Part shown: piece by piece, positions 8,879 through 15,231 of the stretch
Layout: the number at the start of each line of letters is the position of its first letter
Position numbering within the stretch: position 1 is the stretch's first letter
From: Elusimicrobia bacterium RIFCSPLOWO2_01_FULL_59_12
Lineage (GTDB): Bacteria > Elusimicrobiota > Elusimicrobia > 2-01-FULL-59-12
DNA length: 18,358 nucleotides
NCBI GenBank assembly: GCA_001800075.1
Contig: MGUR01000051.1
Coordinates: 236-18,593, forward strand
Reading direction: 5' to 3'
Translations under genes and position numbers: made by a program
The notes under the pieces: generated by a model
The model's input: the letters and a program-made list of their open reading frames with translations, nothing else
The model's database searches: none
What the model was told of the DNA's origin: nothing

Positions 8879-9154
8879 TTATGGATGCGGTGGGAGGTTG
8901 GCGTTGGGGATCGAGGAAAGGTATTTACTGACTAGGGCGTTTATGTCCGAGGGATAGGTGCCTTGGTTGTCAGAATAGTAGATGCTTAACGCGGAGCGTA
9001 AGGTGCCCAGGTGTCCTTTCGTGGCGCTTTCTTCAGCTTTAACGAGTAAATCGGAAAAACGCGGGATTGCAATCGAAGTGAGGACAACGACGATAGCCAT
9101 TACGATAGCCAATTCTATTAAGGTGTATCCGTTGGGGGTTAATGCGACTTCCAG
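8879..9154 (-). pseudogene. Type IV pilin / pseudopilin N-terminal half, no normal start codon, C-terminal half missing
   Basis: The frame encodes a textbook prepilin signal: a cleavage Gly followed by YTLIELAIVMAIVVVLTS, with Glu at +5, then IAIPRFSDLLVKAEES and ATKGHLGTLRSALSIYYSDN, typical of GspG/PilA-like subunits. It stops at NANLPPHP, where relatives normally continue into a C-terminal domain containing GGW and NC.H motifs. No ATG, GTG or TTG lies in frame in the short leader. The nearest possible start is a CTG at 9154, which would give a 9-residue leader without basic residues. The start given is therefore provisional. The first codons overlap the stop of the gene upstream, which carries a sequence matching the missing C-terminal half. 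It may be a decayed gene, or one part of a permuted pair. Confidence 0.6.
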
Positions 9155-9480
9155 GTCAAGCCGGCCAGGCTGCTGTGGTTGCAGTTGGCTTGAAGTTGGC
9201 CGTACTCGGGATCGCTTGGCGAATTGTGGTATATCCACCCCCCTGTATCGGTAACGAAGGGGTTCTGAATGACCTCGTTGCTTTTGGGATGGCCGGGATG
9301 GCCTGCTCCCCCACCGCAATAGATCACCGGCGGGCAAACGCCTTTTGGGCTGACTCGTGCGCAACCTTTTGGAGGGTGCACTTCCACGCCTCCACAAACG
9401 GTGCCTGCAGCGGCTGGATAAGGTTGAAAAAAGAGGGAACCAAGAAGAAAAGCACATACGGTTAAAATTCTCTGGATCAT
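9139..9480 (-). CDS. Secreted protein with signal peptide, Cys-rich segment and pseudopilin-like C-terminal tail
   Basis: The protein has 113 residues. It begins with a signal peptide (MIQRILTVCAFLLGSLFF, cleavage likely after AAA at about 25). A Cys/Gly/Pro-rich segment follows (GTVCGGVEVHPPKGCARV and PPVIYCGGGAGHPGHP). The rest, from KSNEV at about 67 to the end, matches the C-terminal domain of short GspG/PilA-type pilins: DTGGWIYHN, then DPEYG, then NCNHSSLAGLTW. A strong Shine-Dalgarno sequence (AGGAGG) precedes the ATG at 9480, so it is probably translated. Its stop overlaps the first codons of the pilin N-terminal fragment in another frame. The combination of a Sec-type signal and a pilin tail, without the pilin helix, is odd and is treated under findings. 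The function of the Cys-rich part was not recognised. Confidence 0.65.
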   Translation of the reverse strand: MIQRILTVCAFLLGSLFFQPYPAAAGTVCGGVEVHPPKGCARVSPKGVCPPVIYCGGGAGHPGHPKSNEVIQNPFVTDTGGWIYHNSPSDPEYGQLQANCNHSSLAGLTWKSH

Positions 9481-9562
9481 AACAACTCCTCCTACGGTTC
9501 TACACCTTTAGTAAGGCCAGGACGGAGAGCTCGCAACTGTTTTATGGAGAGTTTAAGGGTCG

Positions 9563-10141
9563 TTAAGGTCGAACGCGGTTTCTGTCGGAGCTGGGGACAG
9601 GGAAAATGCGCATTCCATCCAGGGGGGTCCGGTTTTGGTCGTTCCCGGCGCCCCCCTCCGATCCGTAAGGAATCTCAACAATAAATTGAGGCGGGACGTA
9701 ATACCACGTTTTGGCGGGATCCGGGTAACCGGGATAGCGCGTCGCAAGAATCTGTTCCACTTGCTGGCGGGTCATATTGCGTTCTAAGAGGGCCATTTTT
9801 TGAGTCAAATAATCCGTGGTTCCCGCAGGATGGCGTTTCTGATATGTCCTCCAAATCCCATGGAGAAGGCCTCCGCCGATAATACCGGCAAGCAAAAGCC
9901 AATGCTTCCAAGTCAGCGTTTGCAAGGAAACCTCGGTGGCCCTGTCGTCCACCCGCGAGGAGGGAACCACGGGGGCCGTTGTCACGGGGAGCGAGGGTTT
10001 TTCGACTTCCGGATGTGCGGTGATCAGCAGCAGACCGGAGGCTTGGAGATAAGCGGCTAGCTCGGCCTGGGTCTCCGCGTTTTCCCGGCCGGTCATATAG
10101 CGCCCTTTGACATCCATGGCGGTGTAATGGAATCGCGGCAT
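9563..10141 (-). CDS. GspF/PilC N-terminal-like segment, one membrane helix and BamE/SmpA-like segment
   Basis: The protein has 192 residues. The first 45 (MPRFHYTAMDVKGRYMTGRE, then AELAAYLQASGLLLITA) closely follow the N-terminus of GspF/PilC, the inner-membrane platform of type II secretion and type IV pili (pattern: F.Y.A.D..G....G, then A...L...G). The two large GspF domains that should come next are absent. Instead there is a linker, a membrane helix at about 80-97 (HWLLLAGIIGGGLLHGIW), and a segment at about 116-160 with NMTRQQVEQILATRYPGYP and TWYYVPPQFIVEI. This segment resembles the fold and GMT..QV..ILG..../.W.Y pattern of BamE/SmpA lipoproteins. It lies next to the pilin-like genes, so a role in the same pilus or secretion apparatus is plausible. 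The start is fixed by the GspF-like MP.F.Y sequence. Both domain assignments are by eye. Confidence 0.6.
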   Translation of the reverse strand: MPRFHYTAMDVKGRYMTGRENAETQAELAAYLQASGLLLITAHPEVEKPSLPVTTAPVVPSSRVDDRATEVSLQTLTWKHWLLLAGIIGGGLLHGIWRTYQKRHPAGTTDYLTQKMALLERNMTRQQVEQILATRYPGYPDPAKTWYYVPPQFIVEIPYGSEGGAGNDQNRTPLDGMRIFPVPSSDRNRVRP

Positions 10142-10146
10142 ACCTT

Positions 10147-10175
10147 CTTGTAAAGGGAGAACCGGAGAGTTTCAA
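10147..10175 (-). promoter_or_regulatory. Weak candidate leaderless promoter for the GspF-like gene
   Basis: On the minus strand TTGAAA is followed by 17 bases, TACAAG, then 5 bases (AAGGT) and the ATG at 10141. The spacing resembles the leaderless promoters elsewhere in the window, but the -10 matches only four of six positions. An AGAAGG run also sits almost directly against the ATG, too close for a normal ribosome-binding site. Confidence 0.3.
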
Positions 10176-10212
10176 GGCGAATCCGTAGAAATAGTAAAAT
10201 CACGGCTCATCG

Positions 10213-10605
10213 ATGGAACTCAAATCCAAACCTTATGCCTACACGGTTCTCGCTGTAGACGACGACGCCGCCATTCTGGACCTGATCGGGCGAAATTTGA
10301 CCGCGCGCGGCCTGCGCGTGATTACGACGACCGATCCGGAAAAGGTCCCGGCCCTGGCGGCCCAGGAGAAACCCCGCTTGATCCTTTCCGACATCGCCAT
10401 GCCGGGCCTGGACGGCCTGACCCTGCTTAAAACCCTGAAAGCCAGCCCCGCCACGCGCGATATCCCCCTGATCCTCCTGACCAGCTCCCGGGCCGCGGAA
10501 GACATTGAAGACGGGCTGAACTCGGGCGCGGAAGCCTACCTGGTGAAGCCCATTGATTGGGAGAGCGCCTGGCCGAAAATCCAGGCCATCCTGATGCGGT
10601 CCTGA
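10213..10605 (+). CDS. Single-domain response regulator (CheY-like receiver)
   Basis: The protein has 130 residues and one receiver domain. The acidic residues DDD are at 16-18, the phosphorylation site is Asp60 in LILSDIAMPGLDG, Thr90 is in ILLTSS, and Lys112 is in YLVKP. There is no effector domain. It is more diverged from the two minus-strand receivers than they are from each other. It stands alone on the plus strand, divergent from the GspF-like gene (71 bases between starts) and convergent with mgtE (12 bases between stops). A weak -10-like TAAAAT at 10195-10200 would give a leader of only about 5 bases, and no Shine-Dalgarno sequence is visible. Its partner kinase is not in the window. 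Confidence 0.9.
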   Translation: MELKSKPYAYTVLAVDDDAAILDLIGRNLTARGLRVITTTDPEKVPALAAQEKPRLILSDIAMPGLDGLTLLKTLKASPATRDIPLILLTSSRAAEDIEDGLNSGAEAYLVKPIDWESAWPKIQAILMRS

Positions 10606-10617
10606 GGTGTTGGAAAG

Positions 10618-12033
10618 TTAAAGAAGCGTGCCTTTAAGGAGGAGAGCGGCGGTGGCGAAGTAAATGACGATGCCCGTCACATCCACCAGCGTGGCGACAA
10701 AGGGAGCCGACGCGACGGCCGGATCCAACCCGAAGCGGCGAAGGAAAATGGGCAGCGTCGAGCCGGCCAGCGTTCCCCACATCACGATCAGGACCAGCGT
10801 CAGTCCGACGGTCACCGCCACCAGAAGATAATGCGGGCCGTAGACCGGGCTGAATTGAGACCACAGGTAAATCCGTAAAAATCCGACCCCTCCCAGAATT
10901 CCCCCCAGGGCCAGACCGGATAGAAATTCGCGCTGGACCACGCGCCACCAGTCTTTCAGCGTCACTTCCCGCAGCGCCAGGGCGCGCACCACCAGCGTCG
11001 CGGCCTGCGAGCCGGAATTTCCCCCGCTGGAAATGATCAGCGGAATGAACAAAACCAGGACCAGGGCCTGGGCGATTTCTTTCTCAAAGAACCCCATCAC
11101 GCTCGCCGTGAGCAGTTCGCCCAGGAACAGGACCCCGAGCCAGGCGCCGCGCTTGCGGATCATCTTGGAGAAGCGAATATCGAAATACGGTTCGTCCAGC
11201 GCTTCCACCGCGCCGAGTTTCTGGATGTCCTCGGTCGCCTCCTCCTGGACCACTTGCAGGATCTGATCGAGGGTGAGGACGCCGATGAGGCGGTCGTCGG
11301 GATCGACCACCGGGGCGGAGGTGAGCTTGTACTTGGTGAAGAGTTTCGCCGCCTCTTCCTGGTCCATCGTCCCCGGGACCTTGATGCCGGAGACCGTGTG
11401 GAGGATGTCCCGGAGGCGGATGTCGGGAGGCGCGGAAATGAGCGTTTGCAGCGGCAGCATGCCCGCGATGCGCCCCCCGTCGAAGGTCACATAAACCGTC
11501 TGGATATTCATGTTCTTGCGGACGCGCAGATTGGCGCGCAGGCGTTCGAGCGCCGCCTTGGCCGTCATGTCCGCCGTGATCGAAATCAGGTCCGCCCGCA
11601 TCGCGGCGCCGGCGGTGCCCTTCGGGAAAATCGGCAGCATCGCCACGGTGTGAATGCGCTGGTCGCTCATCAGCTTGGACATGCGCCGCACGATCGTCTT
11701 CGGGAGCTTGTTCAGGAGCGCGGCGATGTTCTGCGCCGGGATCCCCTCGATCAACGGCGTGATCGTGGCGTCTTCCAGATGTTCCAGGATGAACTGCTGC
11801 TCCGGCGGGTCGAGCTCTTCGAACACCGTGATCAATTCGGCGGGTTTCAGCAGGCGCAGGAGAAGCAGGCGGTGCTCCGGCGGGAACTGCGGCAGGGCCT
11901 CCGCCAGGTCGATCGGATTTATTTCGGTGAGCAGTTTTTGCAGATCGGCCAGGTTCTTTTCCTGAATCAACTGCTTGATTTCGGGAATCAGCAGCTGGCA
12001 GAGGTTGATCGTTTCCGCCGTCTGTTTGGCCAT
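10618..12033 (-). CDS. mgtE: MgtE-family magnesium channel/transporter
   Basis: The protein has 471 residues and the full MgtE layout. An N-terminal helical superhelix domain occupies about residues 20-130 (repeats such as LAEALPQFPPEHRLLLLRLL). A pair of CBS domains covers about 135-260 (IQTVYVTFDGGRIAGMLPL and TSAPVVDPDDRLIGVLTLDQ) and acts as the cytosolic magnesium sensor. A membrane domain of five helices runs from about 285 to the end. The pore-lining signature PLIISSGGNSGSQAAT is intact, and the last helices hold FGLDPAVASAPFVATLVDVTG with the conserved acidic residues used for magnesium. It imports magnesium into the cytoplasm and closes when internal magnesium is high. No M-box-like leader is possible, because the promoter lies right next to the start codon. 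There is no partner gene on its strand. Confidence 0.95.
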   Translation of the reverse strand: MAKQTAETINLCQLLIPEIKQLIQEKNLADLQKLLTEINPIDLAEALPQFPPEHRLLLLRLLKPAELITVFEELDPPEQQFILEHLEDATITPLIEGIPAQNIAALLNKLPKTIVRRMSKLMSDQRIHTVAMLPIFPKGTAGAAMRADLISITADMTAKAALERLRANLRVRKNMNIQTVYVTFDGGRIAGMLPLQTLISAPPDIRLRDILHTVSGIKVPGTMDQEEAAKLFTKYKLTSAPVVDPDDRLIGVLTLDQILQVVQEEATEDIQKLGAVEALDEPYFDIRFSKMIRKRGAWLGVLFLGELLTASVMGFFEKEIAQALVLVLFIPLIISSGGNSGSQAATLVVRALALREVTLKDWWRVVQREFLSGLALGGILGGVGFLRIYLWSQFSPVYGPHYLLVAVTVGLTLVLIVMWGTLAGSTLPIFLRRFGLDPAVASAPFVATLVDVTGIVIYFATAALLLKGTLL

Positions 12034-12041
12034 GGCCGTTT

Positions 12042-12068
12042 ATTATACCCGGAACGGCGATTTTGCAA
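12042..12068 (-). promoter_or_regulatory. Promoter of mgtE with perfect -10, near-leaderless
   Basis: On the minus strand a perfect TATAAT (12047-12042) lies 8 bases before the mgtE ATG. A -35-like TTGCAA (12068-12063) is 15 bases upstream, shorter than the usual 17. Transcription should start within about two bases of the ATG. No Shine-Dalgarno sequence is present in the 8 bases. Confidence 0.5.
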
Positions 12069-12136
12069 CGGAACTTCCTGAAAATAAATGAATAAATCGG
12101 CAAGTTCGGTGTCTAACAGAGTAGGAGGTGGACGCC

Positions 12137-12316
12137 ATGACCCCACTCGACGAACAAATTGAGGCCGTCGCAGCGATCCTGAGAGCCCAAGGAGGCGTAG
12201 TCGGTATCGATCCCGGCGCGCCGGACCACGTCAAACAGGCGTTCCTGGACATGATCCTGAAGTGCCCGGAGTGCCGCCAAAGCGTCTTGGGGAAGCATGA
12301 GGGGAACGGGAACTGA
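12137..12316 (+). CDS. Small conserved-looking protein with a Cys pair (59 aa)
   Basis: The ATG at 12137 is chosen over an in-frame GTG at 12128, because the strong Shine-Dalgarno sequence AGGAGGTG overlaps that GTG and is correctly spaced for the ATG. The protein begins MTPLDEQIEAVAAILRAQGG and is mostly helical and acidic. Near the C-terminus it has a CPEC pair (LKCPECRQ) that could bind a metal or form part of a redox site. There is no signal peptide or membrane segment. It is divergent from mgtE, with about 100 bases between starts. The family was not recognised and no function is proposed. The strong ribosome-binding site and start are the main reasons to call it real. Confidence 0.6.
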   Translation: MTPLDEQIEAVAAILRAQGGVVGIDPGAPDHVKQAFLDMILKCPECRQSVLGKHEGNGN

Positions 12317-12323
12317 ACCACAA

Positions 12324-12408
12324 GGGACAGTGGGACAGCGGGGACGCAATGAGCTTGGCGAACTTGGTTTTCGACCGGTCCCAATAAGTTCGCCAAGTTC
12401 ATTGCGTC
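12324..12408. repeat. REP-like hairpin element with GGGACA-rich flank
   Basis: Arms at 12343-12365 and 12386-12408 are inverted repeats of 23 bases matching at 22. They begin GACGCAATGA and end GGCGAACTT, around a 20-base loop that contains the 8-base palindrome GACCGGTC. The left side is preceded by two short GGGACAG units (12324-12340). The stem is far longer than a normal terminator and no T-run follows. It lies between the small Cys-pair gene and the first DUF4143 ATPase. It resembles dispersed REP elements mobilised by REP-associated transposases; no such transposase is in the window. Confidence 0.65.
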
Positions 12409-12495
12409 TCTCAAACCATGCGGTCAGTCGTCAGGTAATCCCACGTCTGAGAAATTGGTTGACCTGCTTTCCAAAATCATGGAAAACGGAAAGCG

Positions 12496-13686
12496 ATGTA
12501 TATAAATAGGCTCATCGAAAAAAGCCTGCGGGACGCCGTTGCCAAGAAAAAGAGCGTCCTGCTCTTGGGGCCCCGGCAAACGGGAAAGACGACTCTCCTG
12601 CAAAGACTGTCGCCCGCGCGCCTCCTGAACTTGGCCAACCCCGACCAGCGGCAACGGTATGAAAAACGTCCCGCCGTCCTGATTGATGAAATTCATGATT
12701 TGGAGGCAGAGTCCGGCCTGCCTGCCGGCAAGGCAGGCGTGCCGCCTCTGGTCGTGATCGATGAAGTCCAGAAAGTGCCCGCCCTGATGGACGCCCTTCA
12801 GGTTCTGATCGATGAAAAGAAGGCGATCTTCATCTTGACCGGATCCTCAGCGCGAAAGCTGAGACGCGGGTCCCACATCAACCTGCTTCCCGGCCGTGTT
12901 CTGGCGTATCGCCTGGACCCTTTTCGCCGTGAGGAATACGCGAAAGGTTCTCTGCAAGACCAACTACTGTACGGCGCGCTCCCAGTTGTCGTGCTGGACC
13001 CAACGCCCGAGGCGCGGGAGCAGGCACTCCGGTCCTACGTCACCACCTATCTGGAGGAGGAAGTTCGGGCGGAAGCGCTCGTGCGGAACTTGAGCCCTTT
13101 CGGCCGATTTCTGGAACTGGCGGCTTCTGAGTCCGGAGGTCTCATCAATTTGCGCAAGCCCTCTCAGGAGATCGGGGTCTCGCATGTGACGATTGGCTCG
13201 TACTTTCAGATCCTGGAGGATTGCCTGATTGTAGAGCGGATTGATCCCTTGACCCGCAGCGCCACGCGCAAAAAACTGACCAGGGGGAGCAAATATCTTT
13301 TCTTCGACCTCGGCGTCCGTCGGCTAGCCGCGCAGGAAGGGCGGCGGCTTCCGCTCGAAAGTTGGGGGAGGCTCCTGGAACAATGGGTGGGTCTCGAACT
13401 CTTGCGGTCGATGCGTCAGGGCCCCGGGCATCTGCGGTTCTGGCGCGATGCCACTGGCCCGGAGGTGGATTGGGTGATTGAGCAGGAAGGACGGTTGATC
13501 CCCATCGAAGTCAAATGGACCGAAACGCCCACCCAGCAGGACGCCCGGCATCTCCAGACCTTTCTCGCGGAATACCCCGAAGCGGAAAAAGGGATCGTCG
13601 TTTGCCGTACGCCCCACGCCATGCAGCTCGCCCCGCGCATCCGCGCCATCCCCTGGCAGGACCTGCCTAAAATAAAGCTGTCGTAG
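12496..13686 (+). CDS. AAA+ ATPase of the DUF4143 family
   Basis: The protein has 396 residues. Walker A is GPRQTGKT at 25-32, Walker B is LVVIDE at about 85-90 followed by VQKVP, and a sensor-like FILTGSSARKLRR lies at about 112-125. These are all hallmarks of the archaeal-type ATPase / DUF4143 family. The C-terminal half carries DUF4143. It ends with a restriction-endonuclease-like core (PEVDWVIEQEGRLIPIEVKW) in which the Asp and the E.K pair are in the positions expected of PD-(D/E)XK folds. The role of the family is unknown; it is common in accessory regions. Between IDEIHDL and PPLVVIDE, residues 74-81 (GLPAGKAG) are encoded by a palindromic DNA element and look inserted. The ATG has only a weak ribosome-binding site (GGAAAG). 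The gene is convergent with the Fic gene. Confidence 0.9.
   Translation: MYINRLIEKSLRDAVAKKKSVLLLGPRQTGKTTLLQRLSPARLLNLANPDQRQRYEKRPAVLIDEIHDLEAESGLPAGKAGVPPLVVIDEVQKVPALMDALQVLIDEKKAIFILTGSSARKLRRGSHINLLPGRVLAYRLDPFRREEYAKGSLQDQLLYGALPVVVLDPTPEAREQALRSYVTTYLEEEVRAEALVRNLSPFGRFLELAASESGGLINLRKPSQEIGVSHVTIGSYFQILEDCLIVERIDPLTRSATRKKLTRGSKYLFFDLGVRRLAAQEGRRLPLESWGRLLEQWVGLELLRSMRQGPGHLRFWRDATGPEVDWVIEQEGRLIPIEVKWTETPTQQDARHLQTFLAEYPEAEKGIVVCRTPHAMQLAPRIRAIPWQDLPKIKLS
12716..12738. repeat. Palindromic element inserted in frame in the DUF4143 ATPase gene
   Basis: The arms GCCTGCC (12716-12722) and GGCAGGC (12732-12738) flank the inner palindrome TGCCGGCA (12723-12730) with one unpaired A. The element reads through in frame as LPAGKAG in a surface loop between two conserved ATPase segments. 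The composition and position suggest a mobile palindromic repeat tolerated inside a protein, comparable in principle to Rickettsia palindromic elements. Confidence 0.7.
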
Positions 13687-13786
13687 AGAGTTATCAAGGG
13701 CCGCCCCGCGGTCTTTGTCAGCCCTCCTTCGCCAGACCGAGTTGTAGAGCCGATCAGTCTGCACCCCTCTGCTAACTCGTGTGAAT

Positions 13787-14395
13787 TTATGACCTTGGTA
13801 GGTATTGGCGGGTGTAGGTGACGAGCGGCTGATAATCGCCTCGATCGGCCGCTTTTAAAGCAAGCACATATTCCTTTCGAGGCGATGTTCCCTCTTGCGT
13901 GATTTCAGCGTAAGGCCATTCCGGGAGAGGATGGCTGTGTGCGCGGAGATAGATATCCGCCATCAGCCGGCCATGACGCCCGTTTCCATTTCTGAACGGA
14001 TGAATCTGAACTAGCCGGTGATGCAGTCGAACAGCCCGTTCGAGTATCGGAATAGGGTTTTCGGTCTGCCTGTCCCGGGATTCGACGTCACGACAAAGCA
14101 GCCCGACTTCTGTCCCAATCCGATGGAATGGGATCCCGGGCTTTATATCAATGGTCCTATAGTGTCCTGCCCACGACCAGACCTGGTCAAACAGGTCTTG
14201 GTGTACCCGGCGGATGTAGGCGTCCGTTAGCCAGGCGCGCGCAGGATTTTTGCGCCTCTTGAGATGGAGCGTTCTAGCGGCCATGACTCCCTCGGCTTCG
14301 GCCGCGTTAAGATCAGCGAGGGTATGAACATCGCTCGGCAGAAGACCGTCTGCGTCGAACGGTGTCGCATGTTCCGGCGGGTCAAAGGATTTCAT
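13787..14395 (-). CDS. Fic-domain protein of the mobile mystery protein B type
   Basis: The protein has 202 residues. The Fic core is complete: HPFRNGNGRHGRL at about residues 132-144, with the catalytic His first and the GNGR anion-binding loop. The position that is usually Asp or Glu (for magnesium) is Asn. Upstream features (DLFDQVWSWAGHYRTIDIKPGIPFHRIGTEV) match the mobile mystery protein B family (TIGR02613). Members sit in mobile regions next to mobile mystery protein A, as here. Fic enzymes transfer AMP or related groups to target proteins; the actual substrate is unknown. The ATG overlaps the end of the XRE gene by 14 bases, so the two are translationally coupled. A toxin-like role balanced by the partner is inferred, not shown. 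Confidence 0.88.
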   Translation of the reverse strand: MKSFDPPEHATPFDADGLLPSDVHTLADLNAAEAEGVMAARTLHLKRRKNPARAWLTDAYIRRVHQDLFDQVWSWAGHYRTIDIKPGIPFHRIGTEVGLLCRDVESRDRQTENPIPILERAVRLHHRLVQIHPFRNGNGRHGRLMADIYLRAHSHPLPEWPYAEITQEGTSPRKEYVLALKAADRGDYQPLVTYTRQYLPRS

Positions 14396-14840
14396 CGTCC
14401 CATATCTCTGAAGAAGGATTTCTTAGCAGCCGCTTCTCTTCACGGCGCAGCAACTCCTTGGATGTTCCGCTATCCGGTTCCTGACTTTCAAGCGCCATCG
14501 TTCCCAGCGTCTGTCGTACCCGCCGCTGGGCCACTCCGCGGACCCGGTTTTCGATGATAGCTTCAAAATCCTTCTCCGGCTGGATGTGCAGAACCGGCCG
14601 GCAGAAGAGAGCTTGAAAGATCCGGATTAGGGACCCATATTGAACATCCACTTTCCCTTGTTCAATAAGCGCCAGGTGAGATTGAGGAATCTTGCAACGC
14701 CGTGCCAGTTGCCTCTGATTCATATGGAGCCGTTCCCGGATTAGCCGAATCAATGATCCGGGTTCCAGGGGAACCTGTTTCTTAGCCGCTATCGCGTTGT
14801 GCAATGCGCGCTGCGAATGGAGGGAAATGTTCTTTCTCAT
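14382..14840 (-). CDS. XRE-family regulator, mobile mystery protein A type
   Basis: The protein has 152 residues. A helix-turn-helix domain of the XRE/Cro type lies at about 28-85 (LIRLIRERLHMNQRQLARRC then IPQSHLALIEQGKVDVQYGS). A C-terminal region with many charged residues follows (RRVRQTLGTMALESQEPDSG). The layout and the Fic partner downstream fit mobile mystery protein A (TIGR02612). It probably binds the near-perfect palindrome in its own promoter and represses the pair; whether it also restrains the Fic protein directly is unknown. The ATG at 14840 is supported by the promoter, whose -10 ends 6 bases before it. No Shine-Dalgarno sequence is present, so the mRNA is probably leaderless. 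The stop overlaps the start of the Fic gene. Confidence 0.85.
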   Translation of the reverse strand: MRKNISLHSQRALHNAIAAKKQVPLEPGSLIRLIRERLHMNQRQLARRCKIPQSHLALIEQGKVDVQYGSLIRIFQALFCRPVLHIQPEKDFEAIIENRVRGVAQRRVRQTLGTMALESQEPDSGTSKELLRREEKRLLRNPSSEIWDDEIL

Positions 14841-14846
14841 GGCCCA

Positions 14847-14904
14847 ATTATGATCTGTTAAAACAGATCAGTCAACTAGTATTTTGATATGGCTAAACAG
14901 ATCA
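14847..14904 (-). promoter_or_regulatory. Leaderless promoter and operators of the mobile mystery A/B operon
   Basis: On the minus strand the -35 is TTGACT (14875-14870) and the -10 is CATAAT (14852-14847), 17 bases apart. The ATG comes 6 bases after the -10. The inverted repeat TGATCTGTTAAAACAGATCA (14851-14870) fills the spacer exactly, so a bound repressor would block RNA polymerase. A second, weaker site with an intact right half AACAGATCA (14896-14904) lies about 34 bases (roughly three helix turns) upstream, which would allow cooperative binding. Confidence 0.75.
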
Positions 14905-15010
14905 AGATTTTCTAAAAATGATCATTGACCGATCAGATCCATTTCTTCGAGTAAATGACTAAAGTCGATTCATATCTATAAAACAGCGCGATTTTTAATA
15001 GTCATAAATC

Positions 15011-15116
15011 ACCTGGTAGCCTCGTCCTCCGAAGCCGATGTGTGGCGAAGGAGGATCGTCTGTCAAAATTCACAATCATATCTACTTTTAGATATGTTTA
15101 GCCGTTCTTAGTACTC
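15011..15116. repeat. Intergenic module-border repeat, copy 1
   Basis: These 106 bases align without gaps to 16246-16351 with about 85% identity by my count. The first 50 bases are nearly identical and can fold as a stem (TCCTCC with GGAGGA, inner GCC with GGC, loop GATGTGT). The second part contains TATCTAC, TTTAGAT and GTTTAGC in both copies. This copy lies between the mobile mystery promoter and higBA. The 356-base gap before higB otherwise holds only promoter elements and a possible terminator. Confidence 0.8.
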
Positions 15117-15154
15117 TTTAATTCTGCATTTTTGCCGCATTTAGCCCTGCCTAG

Positions 15155-15178
15155 TTCAAATTTTGATTTGAAGTTTTT
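15155..15178 (+). terminator. Possible weak terminator upstream of higBA
   Basis: The stem TTCAAAT / ATTTGAA with a four-base loop is followed by GTTTTT. The stem is AT-rich and therefore weak, so this could be a chance structure. It would insulate higBA from transcription coming from the left. Confidence 0.3.
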
Positions 15179-15196
15179 ATGGCCTGATAGGCCCTC

Positions 15197-15231
15197 TTGA
15201 CATCTGTAACCTTATGGGTTACACTTTGGCA
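15197..15231 (+). promoter_or_regulatory. Leaderless promoter and operator of higBA
   Basis: The -35 is a perfect TTGACA (15197-15202). After a 17-base spacer comes the -10-like TACACT (15220-15225), then 6 bases and a GTG at 15232. The perfect 7-base inverted repeat TGTAACC / GGTTACA (15205-15223, 5-base centre) covers the spacer and the start of the -10. It is the obvious binding site for HigA or the HigB-HigA complex. Confidence 0.8.

Noticed and set aside
8879..9457. A 192-residue reading of the pilin frame from the ATG at 9457
   Set aside because: The extra N-terminal part lies over the signal-peptide gene in another frame, is Arg/Ser/Pro-rich and unlike any prepilin leader; the ribosome-binding site belongs to the ATG at 9480.
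10606..10617. Bidirectional terminator between the response regulator and mgtE
   Set aside because: Only 12 bases separate the two stops, and no stem with a T-run is visible.
13687..13786. Terminator between the first ATPase and the Fic gene
   Set aside because: Only a very short CCGC / GCGG stem is present and no T-run follows on either strand.
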